From positions 4,105 to 68,104 of the forward strand of contig CAVYHX010000007.1 in assembly GCA_963768415.1 (NCBI GenBank): a stretch of 64,000 nucleotides of DNA, written 5' to 3'. Source of the stretch: CAVYHX01 sp963768415. GTDB taxonomy: Bacteria; Pseudomonadota; Gammaproteobacteria; UBA9214. The position numbers and the translations under genes were made by a program. Shown here one piece after another: positions 38,648 to 48,218 of this stretch (position 1 is the stretch's first letter; each line of letters opens with the position of its first letter). The notes below the pieces were generated by a model that searched no databases, was not told the origin of the DNA, and was given only the letters and a program-made list of their open reading frames with translations.

Positions 38648-39134
38648 TCAGGTGCCGGTGTTCTTCTTGATCCAGTCGCGAATCAGCGCCGTCAGGGCGC
38701 GGGTGTCCAGGGCCTCGGGCAGGTCGCGTACATAGGGACCCTCCGCCAGCACCTGCCCCGGTCCGGTACAGAAGCCGCCGTTACCGCCGGTCGCGTCCAG
38801 AAACCGCAACCAGTCCTTGCCTGTTAACGGGGCGATTGTCTGTCCCGGAAAACGCAGCAGCGCGATGCGGCGCAGCAGGCGCGACAGTTGTGCAAGAAAT
38901 TCAGGTGAGCGTGTATCGATGGACGACTGTTCCAGTTGATCCAGCAGGCCAAGGATATGCCGGCGTTGCCGGCGTAGCTTTAAACGGCGCCACAGCAATG
39001 ACGCTGATCCATGCCAGCAGGCCAAGCGCAACAGCGGCCACTATCCACCAGCCCGGTGCAGGCGGCCAGATGCCCGCTGGTCCCGGCAGGTGAATGTCAC
39101 GCAGCTGCAGCGTTTCCGGCATGGACGGGTTCAT
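38648..39134 (-). CDS. DUF4381 domain membrane protein, frameshifted
   Basis: About 162 residues from ATG 39134 (MNPSMPETLQLRDIHLPGP). A membrane helix (WWIVAAVALGLLAWISVIAV) is followed, after a shift near 38985, by a basic cytoplasmic domain, LLWRRLKLRRQRRHILGLL, and LRRIALLRFPGQTIAPLTG. LRDIHLPG and the ALL-x-FPG pattern are typical of DUF4381. It lies between the DUF58 and batA genes, its normal place in moxR-bat operons. Its role is unknown, presumably a membrane component of the Bat complex. The start is 2 bp from the DUF58 stop. Confidence 0.78.
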
Positions 39135-39135
39135 G

Positions 39136-40156
39136 CTACAGCCCCGTTGCACGTGCGGCTGCTGTGACGCGATTGCCAAGCTGTGATTGCAGCGCACCGA
39201 CCACATTGTCCGTGGTCGATAATTGCAGCAGCGGTATGGCATTTTTCTGCAGGGTCTTCTGCAGCACTTGCCGGTGTTCGTCGGAAAAAGTCATTGTAGC
39301 CCTGTCGGCCGCTACTGGAGCGGGTATCGAGTACCCCGGAATGCTGGCCATCGGTCACGCCATAACGGCCGGGGGGTGGCGGCGCCAGTTCGAGTGGATC
39401 GGGGATTTGCAGCGCGACCAGGTCAGTGTGCTGACGCAGGCGTAACAGATGGGTGCCGGTGTCGTCATTCAGTCCATAGAAATCGCTGATCAACAGCACC
39501 AGGCTGCCGGGACGGACGATACGCCGCAGCCTGACCAGTGCTTCATTCAGCCCGCCAGGGTGAGGTCGGTGTCGCCAGTCCCTTGAGGGGATCCGTATGT
39601 TCGAGCAGCGCATGGATCAGCGGCTAACACGCCGCGCTGGCCACTGCGCGGTTTCAGTTCGTGATGACCGCCGTTAAACAGCAGTGCGCCGATGCGGTCA
39701 CCCTGTGCCGCCGCCGCCCAGCCGAGCAGGGTCGCCGCGCGTGCCGCGATGACTGATTTCAAGGCGCCCCGGGTGGCAAAAAACAGGCTCGGGCCCAGAT
39801 CGAGAAACAGTACCACCGGCCGCTCGCGTTCCTCCTGAAACAGTTTGGTGTGCGCACGTGCCGGCACGGGCAGTGACCCGCCAGTCCATGTTGCGGATAT
39901 CGTCACCGGGCTGGTAAGTGCGCGATTCCTGATAATCCATGCCGCGAGCCACGAAAACGCGACCGGTGGTTGCCGGCCAGTTGGGCGCGCGCCGGAATCC
40001 GGTGCCGCAGGTCCAGTTTTTGCGCGCGTGGCGTTGCAGGCCGATCAGCTCTTTCAGCGTGACGCAGGTTGCAGGGTTAAGCAGTGCGGCGGCGGATTCG
40101 TCCGGGACGGAGTTTGTTACTGCGCTGAGACACCAGCGATCCAGCAGACTGCGCAT
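39136..40156 (-). CDS. DUF58 domain protein, frameshifted
   Basis: About 340 residues. Conserved blocks are RVFVARGMDYQESRTYQPGD followed by DIRNMDWRVTARTG, and KLFQEERERPVVLFLDLGPS with FFATRG. RRIVRPGSLVLLISDFYGLN lies in the next frame, and the C-terminal DRATMTFSDEHRQVLQK is in a third. YQPGDD-x-R-x-x-DWR is the DUF58 signature. The VWA-like fold is inferred from the family. Shifts occur near 39860, 39570 and 39300. It follows moxR by 2 bp and is encoded upstream of DUF4381, the standard order. The likely role is as a partner of the MoxR ATPase. Confidence 0.82.
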
Positions 40157-40158
40157 GC

Positions 40159-41169
40159 TCAGGCCACCGGAATCAGTTGCAGCAGGTGACGGATGAAATC
40201 ATCCGGGCTGACGCCTTCCGCCTCGGCTTCGAAGGAAAGCAGTATCCGGTGCCTTAACACGTCATAGGCAATGGCCTGTACATCTTCGGGCGAGACATAG
40301 TCACGACCCTGCAGCCAGGCGTGGGCGCGGGCGCAACGGTCCAGCGCAATGGTCGCGCGCGGACTGGCGCCGTAGTTGACCAGGCGGGCCAGGTCGCTGT
40401 TGTAGGCCGCCGGAGCGCGGCTCGCCAGCACCAGTTGTACCAGGTATTCCTCGACGGGTTCGGCCATGTGCAGGGCCAGCACTTCTTTTTGTGCCGCGAA
40501 TATCTGTTCCCGGCTGATCGGCGCCACGACTTCCTCGCTGGTCTCGTAGGAGGCCTCAGCCTGCCGGCGCGCGAGTTTCAGGATGTCGCGTTCGGCGCCG
40601 GCGGACGGGTAGCCGATGCGCACGTGCATCAGAAAGCGGTCAAGCTGGGCCTCGGGCAGGGGATAGGTGCCTTCGTGTTCTATGGGGTTCTGTGTCGCCA
40701 TGACCAGAAACGGGCGCGGCAACGGGTAGGTGGTGCGGCCGACGGTGATCTGCCGTTCTCCCATGGCCTCGAGCAATGCCGACTGCACCTTCGCCGGCGC
40801 CCGGTTGATCTCGTCGGCCAGCACCAGGTTGTGAAACAGCGGGCCCTCCTGGAAATGAAACTCAGCGGTCTCGGGGCGGTAGATGTCGGTGCCGGTCAGA
40901 TCGCCGGGCAACAGGTCCGGGGTGAACTGCAGACGCTGAAAATCAGCTTGAAGTAGTTTCGATAACTCCTTGATTGCCGTTGTCTTTGCCAGGCCTGGTG
41001 CGCCCTCGACCAGGAGGTGACCATCGGCCAGCAGCGCGATCAGCAGGCGCTCGACCAGGCCCTGCTGCCCGATGATCTTTTCCCCGAGATGCTCATGAAC
41101 CTGGCGGAAGGCCATCTGTGCGGTGCTGGATGTTGCGCTCTGCGCAGGCGTTGCAGATTGTGTGCTCAC
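40159..41169 (-). CDS. MoxR-family AAA+ ATPase
   Basis: 336 residues, intact. Walker A is GAPGLAKT at residues 56-63, Walker B LVLADEINRA. The lid region ends with DYVSPEDVQAIAYDVLRHRI. SALLEAMGERQITVGRTTYP and LVMATQNPIEHEGTYPLPEA are the family's insertion and sensor blocks. MoxR ATPases act as chaperones in metal-cofactor insertion or complex assembly, with VWA-domain partners, here encoded right downstream (DUF58, batA and batBC). It is the first gene of the six-gene operon 33801-41169, so the promoter should lie in 41170-41517. Confidence 0.92.
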   Translation of the reverse strand: MSTQSATPAQSATSSTAQMAFRQVHEHLGEKIIGQQGLVERLLIALLADGHLLVEGAPGLAKTTAIKELSKLLQADFQRLQFTPDLLPGDLTGTDIYRPETAEFHFQEGPLFHNLVLADEINRAPAKVQSALLEAMGERQITVGRTTYPLPRPFLVMATQNPIEHEGTYPLPEAQLDRFLMHVRIGYPSAGAERDILKLARRQAEASYETSEEVVAPISREQIFAAQKEVLALHMAEPVEEYLVQLVLASRAPAAYNSDLARLVNYGASPRATIALDRCARAHAWLQGRDYVSPEDVQAIAYDVLRHRILLSFEAEAEGVSPDDFIRHLLQLIPVA

Positions 41170-41517
41170 TGTTGTTGTGCTCCTGACGTCATCATGGATT
41201 TCCGGTCATATTCCAGTGCAGTCCGAACCCCGGTTTTTGGTGCCGGTGAGACATTCAAAAGATGCGAATTGTTCCGTGATATTTCAAGTGGCCCGGAAGA
41301 GTGCGCGTACCACCGGGGCCCGGATTGAATTCGCCATGCATGCCAGCGCAGACTGCCGGCGACAGGCATGCCACCGTGCGGGCGGGCTAGTACCGGGGTA
41401 TTGCTGCCGTGAGCACTTGATTCACGGGGCCGGGATCAACGGGTGTCCGGAATCACAGGGGTAATAACAGGGGCCGAGTGCTTATGGCCGGCACTGATAA
41501 TATGGCTTGCAGTCCTG
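41170..41517. other. Intergenic region
   Basis: Contains the promoter of the moxR-bat operon and follows the MscS-type gene's stop. No gene or strong motif recognised. Confidence 0.3.
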
Positions 41518-42378
41518 TCAGGTGCGTCTGCGTCGCCGTGCCGGGGCTGCGGTCCTGCGTTGCACTTCATAGTTGATACTCACTTTCCAGTCCGCATAGC
41601 TGTCATCGATGCCTTTCAACGCCTGCACCACGTCCTGTTTGAAGGTGGTTTCAAGCGGCGCGCCGCGTCCCGGCCAGATCCTGAATTTTACCCGCAGGAA
41701 GCGCTTGCCGGCATCGGTCACCTGAACGTTTTCTATCTCCGGTTCGGCGCGCAGGATGCCCGGAAATTGCTCGATGGTGCCACTCACGATGTTCTTCACG
41801 ATCTCTGTCATGCGTTGCGCGGTTTCATCGCTGGATGACAGGGCGATATCCGCCAGGCAGCGGATATATCCGCGTGGATAGACAATGACATTGGTGATGG
41901 TGCGATTGGGGATAAAGACCTCCGCGCCGAGGGGGTTGCGCAGCACGGTGAAGCGCATGCCAATGGACGTGACCATCCCGGTTTGTCCGGAGATCTCCGC
42001 CATGTCGCCGACATGAAACAAATCGGAAAAAATCATGGTAAGGCCGGTTACGACATCCTGCACAATCCCCTGAGAGCCAAAACCGATAGCCAGGCCCAGT
42101 ATCGATGCGCTGGCGAGGTAGGCGGTCAGCGACACCCCGTATTCCTGCAGGATAAAACCGAACGCGCCGAAATAGACAGCGAAAATCATTGTGCTGATGG
42201 CCAGGCTGACAATGGTCCGGGTCTTGGTCCAGTGGGTCGAGAATTCCGCAGTCATGAAGCTGTTCGTGAGCAGGCGTACCAGCCGCACGAGGAGGTGCGC
42301 CAGTACGGCCACTATGGCGACAAGCAGGGTGCGATTCGCCGTGCTGAGCTCGGTCAGGAATGCGAGATATTCAGGCAT
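41518..42378 (-). CDS. MscS family mechanosensitive ion channel
   Basis: 286 residues, intact. Three membrane segments: ANRTLLVAIVAVLAHLLVRL, IVSLAISTMIFAVYFGAFGF and the pore helix LASASILGLAIGFGSQGIVQ. The Gly/Ala-rich pore helix and the following DVVTGLTMIFSDLFHVGD are the MscS signature. The beta domain follows with MVTSIGMRFTVLRNPLG and VFIPNRTITNVIVYP, and an alpha/beta C-terminal domain with LRVKFRIWPGRG. The protein releases solutes on hypo-osmotic shock. An Arg-rich tail (RRTAAPARRRRRT) is unusual. The gene is monocistronic. Confidence 0.88.
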   Translation of the reverse strand: MPEYLAFLTELSTANRTLLVAIVAVLAHLLVRLVRLLTNSFMTAEFSTHWTKTRTIVSLAISTMIFAVYFGAFGFILQEYGVSLTAYLASASILGLAIGFGSQGIVQDVVTGLTMIFSDLFHVGDMAEISGQTGMVTSIGMRFTVLRNPLGAEVFIPNRTITNVIVYPRGYIRCLADIALSSSDETAQRMTEIVKNIVSGTIEQFPGILRAEPEIENVQVTDAGKRFLRVKFRIWPGRGAPLETTFKQDVVQALKGIDDSYADWKVSINYEVQRRTAAPARRRRRT

Positions 42379-42555
42379 CGTATTTTCTGCAACAGGAGGA
42401 TCTGATTGGTTTATGACTGGATGCAGCGTGGCAGGAAAACGAATCTCTCGATCTTCTTGCCGGGTTCACCAGCCCAGGTTTTATTTCAATACTAAAGGTG
42501 AGCTTCTTCGGGGAGCAGGTACGTATATATTCATCCCCTGATGCCACCAGCTCTG
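42379..42555. other. Intergenic region
   Basis: Nothing recognised apart from space for the MscS gene's promoter. Confidence 0.25.
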
Positions 42556-43059
42556 TCAAGTCGACTGCTCGGTTGTCTCAAACCGGTCAAGTTTCTCGAA
42601 AAAGGTTTTATGATCGATGTAATGCGTGCCGTCGCAGGAGAACCCCATGTTGATCATGCCGTTGATCAGGTTGATTGAGCCATTGCGCAGATAAATGGTC
42701 TGGTCGGTCATGCGCAGGCGCCGGAATTCCCTGAAGATGCGTTCGATGTCACCGGGCTCGATCACGGGGGTGCGGCCTGCATGGTCTCCGTCCGGGAACC
42801 GGTCGAGAAAGCCATTATCAAGCACTTCATCGCGCACGAACTTTTCGTAACAGAACGGATCGTGCGCAAACCAGCAGGTCAACTGGCTGGACGAATAGTG
42901 GATTTTGGCATCAAATACGCCCTTGCGGGTGAAGAGTGTGTGCACGATTTCATGGACTCGATTGATGGATGTATCGAACAGGCTTTCCACCCGCTGTTGT
43001 TGGAACAGAAATCCGCGTACTGACGGATCTCCCTTGATTTGCAGCCATCTCTCCGGCAT
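42556..43059 (-). CDS. Uncharacterised cytoplasmic protein
   Basis: 167 residues starting MPERWLQIKGDPSVRGFLFQ at ATG 43059, which has AAGGAGA 7 bp upstream. An open frame extends 366 bp further upstream, but that part looks non-coding and lacks a ribosome site. No membrane segment. Motifs are VHEIVHTLFTRKGVF, LTCWFAHDPFCYEKFVRDE and LRMTDQTIYLRNGSINLING. Two Cys (CWF, FCY) lie close to a His, but no metal motif is clear. I do not recognise a family. The gene lies divergent from the zinc-peptidase-like gene at 43492. Confidence 0.6.
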   Translation of the reverse strand: MPERWLQIKGDPSVRGFLFQQQRVESLFDTSINRVHEIVHTLFTRKGVFDAKIHYSSSQLTCWFAHDPFCYEKFVRDEVLDNGFLDRFPDGDHAGRTPVIEPGDIERIFREFRRLRMTDQTIYLRNGSINLINGMINMGFSCDGTHYIDHKTFFEKLDRFETTEQST

Positions 43060-43491
43060 GTCGGTTCTCCTTGCAGGGCGATATGTACAACGTGCAATAG
43101 AACAGTTACAGGATACCACTGGTAACTGGGGGTGGCGAATTTCTGTCCATGTAGTGCCCGGTGTTTTTAAGCATCGGTTATAATTGCACGCCATCGCTGA
43201 TATGCGATATGTTTCTAGCAGCCACCGCTCGGGCGTCTTGAACCAGGCAGCCTCTGCTCCAGCCGATATCAACAGCCACACCAGAAAAATGCAGGACGCA
43301 CCTGCCCGGATAAACCGGAGGTTCAGAGTGACAGGCCGGAGGCACAGACCAGGCATCCGCTGCATCAACTTATCGATGACATCCGCCCGGCAATCGAAAT
43401 AAGATCGGTCAGCCCGCTGATACATTCTTATATGTCTATCTTAATATGAGCAGGTTAACTGACTCGGCATGCCGCCACCGAAATTACCGGT
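43060..43491. other. Intergenic region
   Basis: Open frames here have no support. Divergent promoters for the flanking genes are expected. No motif recognised. Confidence 0.3.
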
Positions 43492-44682
43492 ATGAATATT
43501 TTTATGCAAACCAGAATTTGTGTAACTGAAAATCTGCTGGCCCGGATGTTGCTGCTGGCTGTATTCGTATTACCCGGTCAGGCCCCGGCCGAAACCATGG
43601 ACGACCATGCGCTGGAGTTGTTCTCACAGGATTATCAGGAAGCACGCAACAAATTTCTGGATGCTGCCCATGCACAGGGCTTACAGGAAACAAGCTTCCA
43701 GTTGCCGGAAACGGGCCCGGACGGGCTGAAGCTGTATATGGATGCGGTGCGCATCGGTGCCCCGTCGGCTCATACCCTGGTGGTTATTGCCAGTGGTATT
43801 CACGGGGTGGAAGGGTTTGCCGGTTCCGCAATCCAGACCGGTCTGCTGCAACAGGGCGTGTTATCGCAACTGCCGCCCGAAGTGACTGTACTCATGCTGC
43901 ACGCGGTGAATCCATACGGTTTTGCCCACCTGCGGCGCGTCAATGAGGACAATATCGATTTAAACCGGAATTTCATCGACCACGCATCGATCTATCCTGT
44001 CAATGCAGGCTACGCCGAACTGGCCGATGCCATCGCGCCGCAGTCACTGTCGGCCTGGAATAACCTGAAGGCCTGGACGCGCTTGCTTTGGTATGGCCTG
44101 CTCAATGGTAAAGCCGAATTACAGCGCGCGATCAGTGGTGGTCAGTATACCCATCCAAAGGGCCTGTTCTACGGGGGCAATGCTGCAAGCTGGACGAGTG
44201 CAATACTTGCAGAGCTGACGCGCAGTCAGCTTGCACAGGCGCAGCGTGTGGTTTACATCGATATTCATACGGGCCTCGGGACGCATGGCGAGGTTGAGAT
44301 TATTGCCAATTACCCCGACGATTCACCGCAATACCGGCGTGCAACACAATGGTGGGGACAACGGGTCAGAACCCCGCAGACGGGTGAGTCTGTTTCGGTT
44401 CCCCTGTACGGGACATTGAACCAGGCACTGGAATCCATGCTGGAGCGTAACGACCTGCTGGCGGTGGCCATGGAGTTCGGTACCCGCCCGACGATATCGG
44501 TGTTCCGCGCATTGCGGAGTGAAAACTGGCTGCATCACTACGGCGGGGTGGATCACCCGAATGGCGCTAGAGTAAGGCAGGAGTTATTAGATGTCTTCTA
44601 CCCGCTGGATGAGCAATGGCGGCTGGCGGTCTGGCGACAGGGGCGGGACATCGTCATGCAGGCTCTGGCCAACCTGCAGTGA
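43492..44682 (+). CDS. DUF2817 zinc-peptidase-like (M14-related) exported protein
   Basis: 396 residues. The N-terminus (LLARMLLLAVFVLPGQAPAE) is a signal peptide; ATG 43492 or an inner ATG is possible. The peptidase fold shows SGIHGVEGFAG near residue 105 (zinc ligands His and Glu), DLNRNFIDHAS near residue 155 and VVYIDIHTGLG near residue 255 (third ligand His). These HxxE...H features match DUF2817 of the carboxypeptidase M14 clan. The C-terminal VAMEFGTRPT supplies the putative catalytic Glu. Periplasmic hydrolysis of a peptide or amide is likely. The gene is monocistronic, with a MITE-like repeat after the stop. Confidence 0.8.
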   Translation: MNIFMQTRICVTENLLARMLLLAVFVLPGQAPAETMDDHALELFSQDYQEARNKFLDAAHAQGLQETSFQLPETGPDGLKLYMDAVRIGAPSAHTLVVIASGIHGVEGFAGSAIQTGLLQQGVLSQLPPEVTVLMLHAVNPYGFAHLRRVNEDNIDLNRNFIDHASIYPVNAGYAELADAIAPQSLSAWNNLKAWTRLLWYGLLNGKAELQRAISGGQYTHPKGLFYGGNAASWTSAILAELTRSQLAQAQRVVYIDIHTGLGTHGEVEIIANYPDDSPQYRRATQWWGQRVRTPQTGESVSVPLYGTLNQALESMLERNDLLAVAMEFGTRPTISVFRALRSENWLHHYGGVDHPNGARVRQELLDVFYPLDEQWRLAVWRQGRDIVMQALANLQ

Positions 44683-44695
44683 TTGCATTTAATTA

Positions 44696-44785
44696 TGTTG
44701 GACACGCTGCGCTTTGCCCAACCTACTGGGTTGCTGGGAACAGGCGGCGTAGGTTGGGCAAAGGAGCGCAGCGACGTGCCCAACA
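44696..44785. repeat. MITE-like inverted repeat (GTAGGTTGGGCAAAGGAG type)
   Basis: Left arm 44696-44726 (TGTTGGACACGCTGCG..) and right arm 44749-44785 (GTAGGTTGGGCAAAGGAGCG..) are imperfect inverted copies, with CAACCTAC pairing with GTAGGTTG. A 22-bp loop separates them. The sequence GTAGGTTGGGC...GTGCCCAACA is a dispersed repeat seen in many bacteria. It lies in the 137-bp gap between the convergent peptidase and lipoprotein stops. Confidence 0.65.
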
Positions 44786-44819
44786 GGTGAATCTACATCA
44801 GGCATGATATTGCCTGCAT

Positions 44820-47800
44820 TCACTGGTTGAAATACACCTGGCTCGGCTGACTCTGGTTGGCCACAGCCATGTCCAGGTCGCCGTCGTTATCCAGGTCGCC
44901 AAGTGCCACTGACTGGGTGTTGTCCGTGTCCAGCGACTGACCGGTATCGGTATAAGTGCCCGTGCCATCGTTGGTAAAGAGCCGGTTGCCCTGGCTGAAG
45001 TTACCCACCGCGATATCCAGGTCGCCGTCGCCGTCAATATCACCCAGTGCGATCGCACGGCTGGCATATGTCCCCGGTAGCTGACCGGCGTCCGTGTAGC
45101 TGCCCGCACCGTTATTGGTATACAACCGGCTGGCCTGACCCTGGTTGGCTGTCACCATGTCGAGATCGCCGTCACGATCGATATCTCCCAGCGCGATCTC
45201 CCAGGTGTTGTGCGTGCCCAGTGACTGGCCGGCATCGGTGTAGCTGCCTGCGCCATTATTTATATACACCCGGTTACCCTGGTTGAAATTGCCGACCATC
45301 ATATCCAGATCGCCATCGCGATCGATATCACCCAGTTTGAGCGAACGGCTGTCATTGTTACCCAGTAACTGGCCGGTGTCTGTGAAGATTCCCGCGCCGT
45401 TGTTGAGAAATACCCGGTTAGCCTGGTTCTGATTGCCGGCCACCATGTCCAGATCACCGTCACGATCCACATCTCCCAGCGCGACTGCATAGGTGAGACT
45501 CATCGCCAGTGACTGACCGCTGTCGGTATAGATGCCTGTGCCGTTATTGAGGTAGACCCGGTTACCCTGTCCGTGATTGCCCACGACCATGTCCAGGTCG
45601 TTGTCGCCATCGACGTCGCCCAGCGCCAGCGCCAGGCTGCCGCCTATACCCAGCGCCTGGCCGTTGCCGGTAAAGGTGCCCGTGCCATTATTAAGGTAGA
45701 CCCGGTTGCCCAAACTCTGGTTGGCCAGAGCGATATCCAGGTCGCCGTCATTGTCGACATCGCCCAGAATCACTGCCCAGCTTTGATAGGTCCCCAGTGC
45801 CTGGCCGCTCGCGACTAGGCGCGTGCTGCCCCAGGCGCCGGTAAGCGAGGCAAGGTAGATGCGATTCGCCTGGCCGTAGTTAGCCACCGCCAGGTCCAGA
45901 TCGCCGTCGCCATCCACATCGCCAAGTGTAATCGAGCGGCTCAGATAGGTCCCGAGCGACTGGCCGGAATCCGTGAACATCCCTGTACCGTCATTGAAAT
46001 AGATCCGGTTGCCCTGGCCGTCATTGGCCACCGCCAGGTCCAGATCGCCGTCGCCATCCATATCACCGAGTGCAACGGAACGACTGGCATAGGTGCCGAG
46101 TGACTGGCCGGAATCCGTAAAGATCCCCACACCATTGTTAGTATAGATGCGGTTACCCTGGTTTTCATTGGCCACCACCAGATCCAGGTCGCCATCAGCA
46201 TCGACATCCCCCAGCGCGACCGATTGGCTGGCATAGGTGCCGAGTGACTGGCCGGAATCCGTAAAGGTTCCGGCGCCGTCATTGGTATAGACGCGGTTGC
46301 CCTGGTTTTCATTGGCCACTGCCAGGTCCAGGTCGCCATCGCCATCGATATCTCCCAGGATGATCGAACGGCTGGCATAGGTGCCGAGTGACTGGCCGGA
46401 ATCCGTAAAGTTCCCCACACCATTGTTGGTATAGATGCGGTTGCCCTGGTTTTCATTGGCCACCACCAGATCCAGGTCGCCATCAGCATCGATATCCCCC
46501 AGCGCGACCGATTGGCTGGCATAGGTGCCGAGTGACTGGCCGGAATCCGTAAAGGTTCCGGCGCCGTCATTGGTATAGACGCGGTTGCCCTGGTTTTCAT
46601 TGGCCACCACGAGATCCAGGTCGCCGTCAGCATCGATATCCCCGAGCGCGATCGAGCGGCTCAGCGACGTTCCCAGTGCCTGGCCGGAATCGGAATAATC
46701 ACCGGTGCCGTCATTGATGTAGACCAGGTTGGCCTCGCCTTCGTTTGCGACCACCAGGTCCAGGTCACCGTCACCATCGATATCACCAAACGCAACGGAC
46801 TGGCTGAGAGAAGCCCCCAGTGTCTGCCCGGAATCGACATAACCCGGTACGATATCGATCGCGGCCGATGCCTCGGCATCGATGCCCAGCACGTTTTCAA
46901 TGGCATTGACCGTCATCATTGCGCTGACGTCGATGCCGGAGGGTGAATTGGCGGCCGTGCTGCTGCTGGAAAACACCTGGCGTAACTTCAGGCTGGGTGC
47001 CGTGCCCAGGGTCAGGGTCAGTTCATTGGGTGCGGGACCGGCACTCACCACAGCGCCGGAACCAAGGTCATCACCGGTCACCGGTAAATCAAAATCGCTT
47101 GAATTGGCCAGGTTGTTGTTGATCGGCTGGGTGAACGGAACAATCAACTCGTCGTCGGCGTCAGTCACACCATTGGTGTTGGTATCCAGGTAACGCGCCA
47201 CACCCGTCACGACCGGGTGGGCCCCGATTCCGATGCTCGGTGACACGACCGCTGTCCCTGGACTGGTGCCGCTGACAGCAACCGGTGTCACCTCGAAGCG
47301 AATGGGAAAGCCCGCATCGGCCGCAACCAGGGTATAGCTGGAGGTGGTTGCGTTGTTAATCGCCACGCCGTCGCGCAACCAGCGATAGATCGTAACGCCT
47401 TCGGCATCGCCATCCACATCGCTGTAGGTGTAGTTACCTGTGAGGTCGTCACCAATCTCAACGTTACCATCATTGTCATCGCTGATATGCACCGCAGTGG
47501 CCAGCGGGGCCGCATTCACGGCATCGATACTCGCCGAGATCTGCGTGTCGCCGGGGCTGGTGCCGGTTACTGCCACGGGTGTGACTGCAAACGTAATGGC
47601 ATGGTCGACATCGTCCGCTAGCAGCGTATATGTACTGGTCACAGCGCCGGCAATCGCCACATTATCGCGTAACCAGCGCAGGATCGAAGTGCCTTCGGCG
47701 TCGAAGTCTGCATCGCTGTAAGTGTAGTTTCCCGTCAGTGCATCGCCGGTCACGGCATTGCCGCCATTGACGTCGGTGATGCTGACCGCGCTGGCAAGCG

Positions 47801-48218
47801 GCGCCGCGTTGATCATGATGTCAGTTTCTGCAAGGGCCGCTGTGCCCGGACTCGTTCCGGTGGCCGCGGCCGGCGTAACTTCAAAGCTGATGGCCTGACC
47901 CGCATCGGCCGCAACCGGGGTATACATCGGGGTAGTTGCGCCCGGAATCGGTACGCCGCCGCGCATCCAGCGGAAGCTTGTGGGGCCTTCGGCATCACCT
48001 TCCGCATCGGTGTAATTATAGTCGCCGGTGAGCATGTCGCCGATTTCTGCACTGCCGCCATTGCCATCGGTGATAGTGATCCCGCTGGCAGCTGGTGCCT
48101 TGTTGGTTGTGCCACCGCCACTGCCACCACCACAGGCGGTGATGGCCACGAGCAGTGCCGCGATAGCAACCAATCTGTAAGGGGAATCCGCCTGACATAC
48201 TTTGAAATTATTATTCAT
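44820..48218 (-). CDS. Large FG-GAP/VCBS-repeat lipoprotein
   Basis: 1,132 residues from ATG 48218 (MNNNFKVCQAD). The N-terminus is a lipoprotein signal with lipobox (LLVAITACGGG). Three Ig-like repeats of about 90 residues follow, each with LTGNYTYSD and RWLRDGVAI-like motifs. A linker domain (ARYLDTNTNGVTDADDELIV) comes next, then 14 copies of a 48-residue repeat with a GDIDGDGDLDLVVAN core, which are FG-GAP/VCBS calcium-binding blades. Such repeats form beta-propellers. The protein is probably an outer-membrane-anchored surface adhesin or receptor. The frame is intact over 3.4 kb, noteworthy in a window with many shifts. Two pairs of repeats are almost identical at DNA level (separate entry). 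Confidence 0.85.
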   Translation of the reverse strand: MNNNFKVCQADSPYRLVAIAALLVAITACGGGSGGGTTNKAPAASGITITDGNGGSAEIGDMLTGDYNYTDAEGDAEGPTSFRWMRGGVPIPGATTPMYTPVAADAGQAISFEVTPAAATGTSPGTAALAETDIMINAAPLASAVSITDVNGGNAVTGDALTGNYTYSDADFDAEGTSILRWLRDNVAIAGAVTSTYTLLADDVDHAITFAVTPVAVTGTSPGDTQISASIDAVNAAPLATAVHISDDNDGNVEIGDDLTGNYTYSDVDGDAEGVTIYRWLRDGVAINNATTSSYTLVAADAGFPIRFEVTPVAVSGTSPGTAVVSPSIGIGAHPVVTGVARYLDTNTNGVTDADDELIVPFTQPINNNLANSSDFDLPVTGDDLGSGAVVSAGPAPNELTLTLGTAPSLKLRQVFSSSSTAANSPSGIDVSAMMTVNAIENVLGIDAEASAAIDIVPGYVDSGQTLGASLSQSVAFGDIDGDGDLDLVVANEGEANLVYINDGTGDYSDSGQALGTSLSRSIALGDIDADGDLDLVVANENQGNRVYTNDGAGTFTDSGQSLGTYASQSVALGDIDADGDLDLVVANENQGNRIYTNNGVGNFTDSGQSLGTYASRSIILGDIDGDGDLDLAVANENQGNRVYTNDGAGTFTDSGQSLGTYASQSVALGDVDADGDLDLVVANENQGNRIYTNNGVGIFTDSGQSLGTYASRSVALGDMDGDGDLDLAVANDGQGNRIYFNDGTGMFTDSGQSLGTYLSRSITLGDVDGDGDLDLAVANYGQANRIYLASLTGAWGSTRLVASGQALGTYQSWAVILGDVDNDGDLDIALANQSLGNRVYLNNGTGTFTGNGQALGIGGSLALALGDVDGDNDLDMVVGNHGQGNRVYLNNGTGIYTDSGQSLAMSLTYAVALGDVDRDGDLDMVAGNQNQANRVFLNNGAGIFTDTGQLLGNNDSRSLKLGDIDRDGDLDMMVGNFNQGNRVYINNGAGSYTDAGQSLGTHNTWEIALGDIDRDGDLDMVTANQGQASRLYTNNGAGSYTDAGQLPGTYASRAIALGDIDGDGDLDIAVGNFSQGNRLFTNDGTGTYTDTGQSLDTDNTQSVALGDLDNDGDLDMAVANQSQPSQVYFNQ
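46086..46661. repeat. 288-bp internal duplication in the FG-GAP repeat gene
   Basis: The block starting at 46086 (GGCATAGGTGCCGAGTGACT) recurs at 46374, and AAAGGTTCCGGCGCCGTCAT at 46263 recurs at 46551, all at exactly 288-bp spacing. Each copy holds two 48-residue blades. High DNA identity shows recent expansion of the array. Confidence 0.8.
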
